Source of the DNA: Euryarchaeota archaeon UBA10
GTDB lineage: Archaea; Thermoplasmatota; Poseidoniia; Poseidoniales; Poseidoniaceae
Assembly (NCBI GenBank): GCA_002498185.1
Contig: DAGO01000044.1
Coordinates: forward strand, 9,359-16,356
Direction: 5' to 3'
DNA: 6,998 bases
Shown here: piece by piece, positions 1 to 4,680 of the stretch
How positions within the stretch are numbered: the stretch's first letter is position 1
Layout of the letters: the number at the start of each line of letters is the position of its first letter
Program-made: the position numbers and the translations under genes
The notes under the pieces: model-generated
Told to the model about the DNA's origin: nothing
Databases searched by the model: none
Seen by the model: only the letters and a program-made list of their open reading frames with translations

Positions 1-50
1 ATATCAACTGCAATGGCCTTAGGTTTCCAACCATTAGGAATCCATTGCAT
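1..50 (-). CDS. N-terminal fragment of a probable HAD-superfamily phosphatase (partial, runs off the left edge)
   Basis: Read on the minus strand, an ATG at 50-48 opens a frame that is uninterrupted to the window edge: MQWIPNGWKPKAIAVD, with the next codon starting AT (Ile or Met). A hydrophobic strand ending in Asp, preceded by a Lys-Pro-Lys turn, is how archaeal HAD hydrolases of the phosphoglycolate/sucrose-phosphate phosphatase type begin; the catalytic motif I (DxDGT) would lie just outside the window, with this Asp as the nucleophile. The ATG is the only usual start codon in this frame below the stop at 98-96. The gene is divergent from the metal ATPase and the two share about 75 bases of upstream DNA. 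Only 16 complete codons are visible, so the family call is an inference; a chance frame cannot be excluded. Confidence 0.5.
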   Translation of the reverse strand, partial: MQWIPNGWKPKAIAVD

Positions 51-95
51 GATTGGCGCTAGCAGGTTTTCTTCAATACGCTTGCGATAGTAGGG

Positions 96-102
96 TTATT
101 TA
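96..102 (+). promoter_or_regulatory. Candidate archaeal TATA box for the metal ATPase gene
   Basis: The A/T run TTATTTA, flanked by GGG and CC, is centred about 27 bases before the GTG start at 126. That is the usual spacing between an archaeal TATA box and the transcription start, so the mRNA would begin at or next to the start codon, fitting the absence of any Shine-Dalgarno-like sequence before it. The reverse strand reads TAAATAA, so the same element might also serve the divergent gene. The match is short and unproven. Confidence 0.4.
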
Positions 103-125
103 CCAATGGTTTCTCAGAGAAAAAT

Positions 126-2759
126 GTGCAGGAAGACAGCGAAGAATTCCTGTCCCTTGAGGACTTGACATCTCCTAAGCCGGAGGTCAAGCAGCGTAAG
201 GCACGCAAACCGCTTTCTAAGACTCTGAAACCGCTTTTTAATAGTATAATTCCTGAAGAAACAGAATCACTAGACATGCAAGTTTTAGCTGAATACAGCG
301 GCAAACAGAGCATTTCTTGGCCAATTCAAGATATGGACTGTCCACATTGCGCTGCTAAAGCGATGAGTGCTCTGAATCGCCTTGGACATGTTAACACATC
401 ACTAGTTAGCGCTACCGATGGAACTGTAACAGTCGATTTGGATTTTGAAAAAGGGAATCTTTCAGAGGCATCTGCTGTGTTACGTTCACTAGGAAATCCT
501 CCAAATGTTCCGTTCATGCAAATTTCAGGGGTCAAATCAAGTGCTATTGCAGCAAGACATTCAGTGCCGGTAAAAGCACTACCTCGAATCTTTAGACGCC
601 AACCAGGTATTTTGGAATGTGAAGTAGATAGAGATGGTAACATCAAGATCCAAACAGTCCCAAATCTTGCTAAAGAGATGCAAATTGCGATGGACGAATC
701 TCTGAAAAGCGTTATTGGCGGCGACTTCAAACTTATCCCAGAAAAAATCAACACAGTAACCCCTGGAGAATGGAGGATGATCGGTTCAGGAATTGCATTC
801 CTGATGTTTGTGGCATTGGTTGTAACTGAGTTATTGATTACCGACAATCCATGGGTAATAGGTGCCATTGGATTGCTTGGAGTTTCACTCGGAGGAGTAA
901 AGATGTTCTCCAAGGCCATTGCTTCTGTGAAAAATAGGCAGTTTGGTTTCCAAGTTTTGACATCCTTAGCGGTGATTGGGGCCTCTTATTTACAGGCATG
1001 GGAAGAAGCATTGCTGGTATTGATTTTGGTATCGTGGACAGAGCACATGGAGAACGAGGCTCTAGTGAAGGCAAGAGAAGCAATGCAAGGAGGACTAGAC
1101 CGCCTACCTCGTACTGCAAGAAGAGTCCCGAAGAAGACCTTCGGTAGTTTCGCAATCACTTCGATGGAAGTTGTATCTTCTTCTAGCTTTATGGCTCCAG
1201 TTGCCATGAAAACCGATGTCGTAGAAGAAATTCCAATTGGATTGGTAATGCGAGGAGACCATATAGAAATCAGAAGTGGTGAGTTGATTCCTGCAGATGG
1301 AAAAATAATCTCTGGGGCCGGTTCGGTCAACAAGGCTCCTCTTACCGGGGAGTCAGTACCTGTAGACGTTGCAGAAGGCGATGAGTTACAGGCGGGTCTT
1401 ACTCTTTCACGAGGTCCTGTTACCATTGAAGTAACTGCAGTAGGGGAAGACACTCGCCTTTCAGGACTGATTGAGAAAGTCCACATCTACAAGGACAAAC
1501 CAACCCGACTGCAGGGTGCTTTGCAACATTTCACTTCGATATGGGTGCCACTTGTTTTGATTGGTGCGCCAGTAGCTTGGCTGATGATCCCGGGGGCGCC
1601 TTGGAAAATCATCCTATTGTTATGGGTCGTAGCTTGTCCTTGTGCTCTGCTATTGGCATCTCCTGTTCCGCATGCAGCAAGCCTTTCGCTGGCCTCAAAA
1701 TCTGGAGCAATAGCTAGAGGCGGCGATGTGATGGAATCATTATCAAAAGTCAATTTAGTTTTGCTCGATAAAACTGGAACTCTAACCTCAGGTAAGCCAA
1801 CAATTGGGAGTGTAACTCTCTCAAGAGGTAGGCGCAGAGAGATGGCTATTGCCTTAGCAGCAGGCCTTGAAGCGTCATCGAATCATCCATATGCTCAGGC
1901 AGTAATTACCCTAGCAGAAGATGAATCAATCCAACCTCTTGAGTTAACTGAGATTTCTGATGTCAAAAATGGTATCTCTGCTAAGTTGAAAGGCGATGAA
2001 GTATCTCTGGTTAGAGCGGAGAAATCAATGGTTACTGGTGCATTGCTCAAATCTCTGGAAAGTGCATTGCAGCAAGGACATGGCGCCAGCGTCTTGATGA
2101 AAAATGGAAAGCAGGTTGCATTATTCACATTTGTACACGATGACTTGAGAGAAGGTACTGATGAATTGGTTAGTTCGTTGTATGCTAAGGGAGTGAACGT
2201 AGAAATTCTTTCGGGCGATAACCAAGACGCTGTTAATGCACTAGCAAGAAGTATAGGTGTCGATGAAAATGCGGCTAGGGGAGAAATGACTCCTGAAGGC
2301 AAGGTCGATTGGGTACAAAAGAGGTCTGAAACCCATATTACAATGATGGTAGGAGATGGCTTCAATGATGCCGCTGCTATGGCAGCAGCGGATGTCGGAA
2401 TCGCGATTGGAACAGGCGAATCTGCGAATCTCGAAGCCGCAGATGTTCTGATTCCAGGTGACGATCCGAGGCTGATATCTGATTTGGTATCTCTAGCAAA
2501 ACGAACTCATTCAATTCTAATCTGGAATATCTACTATTCATTGGCAGTAACTCTATTCTTAGTGTATCTAGTTCTAGCAGGATTTAACGATAGCTTAGCG
2601 ATTGGAGTACTGGTTCACGAACTGAGTGTTATTGGAGTAATCATCAACGGAGCACGTCTTTCTGGAACGGGTGGAACCCTGTTGTTGATCAAGGACATTT
2701 TCTATTCAATCTGGCAGGGAACATTAGAATCTTTCAAGGCATTATATGATTCAATTTAA
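126..2759 (+). CDS. P1B-type heavy-metal translocating P-type ATPase
   Basis: Integral membrane pump that couples ATP hydrolysis to transition-metal transport through an aspartyl-phosphate intermediate. The 877 residues hold, in order: a basic N-terminal extension (1-60); a heavy-metal-associated (HMA) domain with MDCPHC at 70-75; a second HMA-like fold (about 131-205) without CxxC; four membrane segments (about 217-237, 242-258, 274-290, 293-306); an actuator domain with TGES at 407-410; a membrane pair (about 470-488 and 493-515) with the metal-site CPC at 504-506; the phosphorylation motif DKTGT at 548-552; the P1B-specific SxxHP ending at 587-588; GDGFND at 743-748; and a last membrane pair (about 797-842). 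The final helix carries His-Glu at 831-832 followed by NGARL. CPC suggests Cu, Zn or Cd; the His-Glu recalls the Co/Zn-type (P1B-4) group, so the metal is undecided. The GTG at 126 was chosen because no other ATG, GTG or TTG lies upstream in frame before the stop at 60-62; the first in-frame ATG (276) would keep both HMA domains but drop the 50-residue leader. A winged-helix gene follows 63 bases after the stop. Confidence 0.95.
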   Translation: MQEDSEEFLSLEDLTSPKPEVKQRKARKPLSKTLKPLFNSIIPEETESLDMQVLAEYSGKQSISWPIQDMDCPHCAAKAMSALNRLGHVNTSLVSATDGTVTVDLDFEKGNLSEASAVLRSLGNPPNVPFMQISGVKSSAIAARHSVPVKALPRIFRRQPGILECEVDRDGNIKIQTVPNLAKEMQIAMDESLKSVIGGDFKLIPEKINTVTPGEWRMIGSGIAFLMFVALVVTELLITDNPWVIGAIGLLGVSLGGVKMFSKAIASVKNRQFGFQVLTSLAVIGASYLQAWEEALLVLILVSWTEHMENEALVKAREAMQGGLDRLPRTARRVPKKTFGSFAITSMEVVSSSSFMAPVAMKTDVVEEIPIGLVMRGDHIEIRSGELIPADGKIISGAGSVNKAPLTGESVPVDVAEGDELQAGLTLSRGPVTIEVTAVGEDTRLSGLIEKVHIYKDKPTRLQGALQHFTSIWVPLVLIGAPVAWLMIPGAPWKIILLLWVVACPCALLLASPVPHAASLSLASKSGAIARGGDVMESLSKVNLVLLDKTGTLTSGKPTIGSVTLSRGRRREMAIALAAGLEASSNHPYAQAVITLAEDESIQPLELTEISDVKNGISAKLKGDEVSLVRAEKSMVTGALLKSLESALQQGHGASVLMKNGKQVALFTFVHDDLREGTDELVSSLYAKGVNVEILSGDNQDAVNALARSIGVDENAARGEMTPEGKVDWVQKRSETHITMMVGDGFNDAAAMAAADVGIAIGTGESANLEAADVLIPGDDPRLISDLVSLAKRTHSILIWNIYYSLAVTLFLVYLVLAGFNDSLAIGVLVHELSVIGVIINGARLSGTGGTLLLIKDIFYSIWQGTLESFKALYDSI

Positions 2760-2811
2760 TGTTAGAAACAAACGCTACCTTCAAGCCTCATGGATTCTAG
2801 CAGGTTACAAC

Positions 2812-2816
2812 GGTGA
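2812..2816 (+). promoter_or_regulatory. Shine-Dalgarno-like site of the winged-helix gene
   Basis: GGTGA lies six bases before the ATG at 2823 and matches the 3' part of the archaeal consensus GGAGGTGAT. It supports ATG 2823 over the internal in-frame ATG at 2862. No convincing TATA box was seen between the ATPase stop and this gene, so read-through from the ATPase is possible. Confidence 0.5.
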
Positions 2817-2822
2817 ACCCTG

Positions 2823-3242
2823 ATGGCGAGAATCCATGCTGACCCGGTTAGTACTTCTTTGATGCATCCAACACGTCGCGCACTTTACGTGGCATTGTTA
2901 GAAGCGGATGAATACACAACTGTTCAGTTGCAGGAAATCGTCGGTGTAGACCGTTACAATCTATACCACCATTTGAGGAAATTAGAGTCCTTGGGCCTTG
3001 TAATGAATCACAGGGACCAAGGCAGAACTCGCTGGTGGTGTGTTATTGACAGAGTACCACTTCCAAGCGATGGTAGTTCTACCTCTAGCCAGAATTCTCT
3101 CGGCTCTATTGACTTATCAAATCCAAGAGTGCAGGCCGCTGCAAGAAATATGCTTAGAGAATTGGCATCACTATCTGGCACTGACATTGATTTGGAATCG
3201 GCAACTCTTCAAAACTTGGAAATCATTGGTCGCAGAAATTGA
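2823..3242 (+). CDS. Winged-helix (ArsR-like) DNA-binding transcriptional regulator
   Basis: A 139-residue protein with a single DNA-binding domain. The first helix lies in MHPTRRALYVALLE (about 14-27), a common opening of ArsR/MarR-like folds. The helix-turn-helix spans about 32-60 (VQLQEIVGVDRYNLYHHLRK, with recognition helix about 43-53), followed by a wing with basic and aromatic residues around 62-76 (RDQGRTRWWCVID). A Ser-rich linker (81-96) leads to a C-terminal helical stretch (about 97-139) that could dimerise. There is one cysteine (73) and no CxC or CxxC pair, so it is not a classical ArsR/SmtB metal sensor of the ELCVCDL type. Position directly behind the metal ATPase and ahead of zinc-ribbon and lipid genes makes local autoregulation plausible, but the target and effector are unknown. 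Confidence 0.8.
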   Translation: MARIHADPVSTSLMHPTRRALYVALLEADEYTTVQLQEIVGVDRYNLYHHLRKLESLGLVMNHRDQGRTRWWCVIDRVPLPSDGSSTSSQNSLGSIDLSNPRVQAAARNMLRELASLSGTDIDLESATLQNLEIIGRRN

Positions 3243-3270
3243 TTCGTAACATCTCTCAAGAATGATAACT

Positions 3271-3275
3271 AGGTG
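3271..3275 (+). promoter_or_regulatory. Shine-Dalgarno-like site deciding the zinc-ribbon start
   Basis: AGGTG lies nine bases before the ATG at 3285 and continues into a G-run. A GTG at 3273 is in frame but lies inside this site, so initiation there would leave no ribosome-binding site; the ATG is therefore preferred. Confidence 0.55.
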
Positions 3276-3284
3276 GGGCAAGTA

Positions 3285-3686
3285 ATGTCGGACGAAGAAA
3301 CCAAACCTGGAATCGAATCCAGAATCCCTGCTCCCGACTTATCTTGTCCTAAGTGTGACAATCTGTTACCAAATGGGTTAGGAATCATCACTTGTGTTAT
3401 GTGTAAAACGCAGGTAAAGGTTGAGCACGAAGGAACCCGTCGAAAATGGCGAGAAGAAAAAATCAGTTGCCCTGAGTGTTCCAAAGTTTTAGTCTGTGGT
3501 GTCGGTAAGAGGCCAGCAAACCTGCAATGTTCGGCTTGTCAAGCCCATTTTGTTTTGAAGCCAAACAGACCCAAAGTCGAGGTCTCTTGTCCAAGTTGTA
3601 ATCGCAAATTGAGGATGAACAAGAAGCCGGGCGTGAGAGAAGTTTCCTGCCCTGCCTGTGAAGCCGTATTCAATGTATCATTCTGA
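3285..3686 (+). CDS. Small protein of three tandem zinc ribbons
   Basis: A 133-residue soluble protein with no membrane segment. Six CxxC knuckles sit at 21-24, 37-40, 62-65, 82-85, 102-105 and 122-125, so three consecutive four-cysteine zinc-binding units follow one another with knuckle spacings of 13 to 17 residues. Each unit has the look of a rubredoxin-like zinc ribbon, mostly opening with Ser-Cys-Pro-x-Cys. A thirteenth cysteine at 71 lies in the loop of the middle ribbon. The linkers are basic (TRRKWREEK at 51-59, LKPNRPK at 91-97), which would suit nucleic-acid or protein binding. Start: ATG 3285 has a good upstream site, whereas the GTG at 3273 would add four residues. I do not recognise a named family. 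It is downstream of the winged-helix gene and nine bases ahead of the lipid synthase, so it is probably in the same transcript. Confidence 0.85.
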   Translation: MSDEETKPGIESRIPAPDLSCPKCDNLLPNGLGIITCVMCKTQVKVEHEGTRRKWREEKISCPECSKVLVCGVGKRPANLQCSACQAHFVLKPNRPKVEVSCPSCNRKLRMNKKPGVREVSCPACEAVFNVSF

Positions 3687-3690
3687 GGGG
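3685..3690 (+). promoter_or_regulatory. Shine-Dalgarno-like site of the phosphatidyltransferase gene
   Basis: GAGGGG overlaps the stop codon of the zinc-ribbon gene and lies five bases before the GTG at 3696. This supports the GTG start over the ATG codons at 3714 and 3717, and indicates translational linkage of the two genes. Confidence 0.55.
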
Positions 3691-3695
3691 ATTTT

Positions 3696-4580
3696 GTGAA
3701 GACGACTTACAGGATGATGGGAATTGCAGACTACATCACAATCGTGAATGGTTTGTTAGGAACAATGGCCATCTTCTTCCTTTTGCTCGCTGTTGATGAT
3801 ATGGGTGAGCCCTACACTAAGGGCGGAGTATTGACTGATTATATCTGGGCTGCAATGCTTTGCATTCTTCTCTCTGCTTTGGGAGATATTATCGACGGAC
3901 CTATCGCACGCAGATATTCAAAGAAACAATTGCTAGGTGGTTCACTTGACATTATGTCAGATTCGATTTCGTTTTGCGTCGCACCTGCATTGATGGTATT
4001 CGCAATGTTTGGTCGCTGGGGTGAAGCAACACCGATTTGGACGATCAGTCTAGCACTAGCTTGTTGTTGGCTAATCGCTTGTGGAATGTTGCGCCTTGCA
4101 AGATTCCAGCATGACGAGGGTGGATATGTGCCATATTTCCACGGACTTTCCTCACCTGCTAATGCAATGTTGATTCTTTCAGCGGCTGGGTTAATCTGGC
4201 TTCAGCCATCATCCGGCTACGGCCCAGATTTGTCAACATGGGGTTGCGAGATTTGTTTTGGGGCAGGCGAGCACCCTTACCTTGATTTCGTAATTCTTCC
4301 AATTTTGCTTATCAGTGGAGGATTGATGATTTCTGATAGAAAAATGTCGAAGTTAAAATCCGGCATTCCGCTGAAACTCTCTGTTGCTCAATTTGTTGCG
4401 ATTTTGTTTGCTGTAATCCATGCAATGCTACTTACACAAAAGACCGATGTTGCAGAAGATCTTTCCGGCACGACATTCACCATGTTCATGTTCGGAGTGT
4501 CACTATTTTTGGTTCTAGTATACATCGTCTTAGGGCCGCGTTTAGTCGACCTTGAAAACTCGCTTCAAGAACAAGAGTAG
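3696..4580 (+). CDS. pssA: CDP-alcohol phosphatidyltransferase, probable archaetidylserine (phosphatidylserine) synthase
   Basis: Membrane enzyme that joins a CDP-activated lipid (CDP-archaeol in archaea) to an alcohol, most likely L-serine, releasing CMP. The complete family signature D-x2-DG-x2-AR-x8-G-x3-D-x3-D is present: D64, D67, G68, A71, R72, G81, D85 and D89, the residues that bind the metals and the CDP group. The serine-synthase subgroup is suggested by RLARF at 133-137 and YFHGLSSPANA at 147-157, which parallel the ARFN and GLPSPAAA motifs of PssA-type enzymes. About eight hydrophobic segments cover the 294 residues, including around 12-32, 48-64, 90-104, 115-131, 155-169, 196-213, 227-246 and 261-280. 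A cysteine-containing loop between about 171 and 195 (C184, C187) and a charged C-terminus (282-294) are less typical. No decarboxylase partner is visible here. Family membership is certain; the serine substrate is an inference from motifs. Confidence 0.9.
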   Translation: MKTTYRMMGIADYITIVNGLLGTMAIFFLLLAVDDMGEPYTKGGVLTDYIWAAMLCILLSALGDIIDGPIARRYSKKQLLGGSLDIMSDSISFCVAPALMVFAMFGRWGEATPIWTISLALACCWLIACGMLRLARFQHDEGGYVPYFHGLSSPANAMLILSAAGLIWLQPSSGYGPDLSTWGCEICFGAGEHPYLDFVILPILLISGGLMISDRKMSKLKSGIPLKLSVAQFVAILFAVIHAMLLTQKTDVAEDLSGTTFTMFMFGVSLFLVLVYIVLGPRLVDLENSLQEQE

Positions 4581-4599
4581 TGGCAGATGCGAATAGTCG

Positions 4600-4606
4600 T
4601 ATAAAT
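4600..4606 (+). promoter_or_regulatory. Archaeal TATA box for the coiled-coil gene
   Basis: TATAAAT is the best TATA match in the window's intergenic DNA. It lies 20 bases after the stop of the lipid synthase. Usual spacing places the transcription start near 4626-4630, giving a leader of roughly 50 bases to ATG 4681. It implies that the coiled-coil gene is expressed independently of the upstream cluster. Confidence 0.6.
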
Positions 4607-4611
4607 CGCCT

Positions 4612-4634
4612 CGCGATGTATTGACTGCATCGCG
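4612..4634. repeat. Perfect 7-bp inverted repeat over the predicted transcription start
   Basis: CGCGATG at 4612-4618 and CATCGCG at 4628-4634 are exact reverse complements separated by nine bases; an inner T-G and A-T pair could extend the stem in RNA. The centre, 4623, is 20 bases after the centre of the TATA box, so the dyad covers the probable start of transcription. It could be an operator for a dimeric regulator or a hairpin at the 5' end of the mRNA. No T-run follows it, which speaks against a terminator of the preceding gene. Confidence 0.5.
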
Positions 4635-4668
4635 CTCCTTATCTATCATGAGAAGGCCATGCGGTATC

Positions 4669-4677
4669 GGATGGGAT
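4669..4677 (+). promoter_or_regulatory. Shine-Dalgarno-like site of the coiled-coil gene
   Basis: GGATGGGAT matches seven of nine positions of GGAGGTGAT and ends three bases before the ATG at 4681. The alternative in-frame ATG at 4648 has only pyrimidine-rich sequence before it, so 4681 is preferred. Confidence 0.45.
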
Positions 4678-4680
4678 ATT

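Noticed and set aside
326..2365. Several minus-strand open frames of 88 to 197 codons inside the ATPase gene
   Set aside because: They lie antisense to a gene with all P-type ATPase motifs and their products show no recognisable domain; they are frame shadows.
3040..3249. Plus-strand 69-codon frame overlapping the end of the winged-helix gene
   Set aside because: It is out of frame within a well supported regulator gene and its product has no recognisable feature or ribosome-binding site.
3269..3484. Minus-strand 71-codon frame opposite the zinc-ribbon gene
   Set aside because: The plus strand has six regularly spaced CxxC pairs and good start signals, so this is an antisense shadow.
4612..4640. 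Inverted repeat as a terminator of the phosphatidyltransferase gene
   Set aside because: No T-rich run follows the stem and it lies downstream of a good TATA box, so an operator or 5' leader hairpin is more likely.
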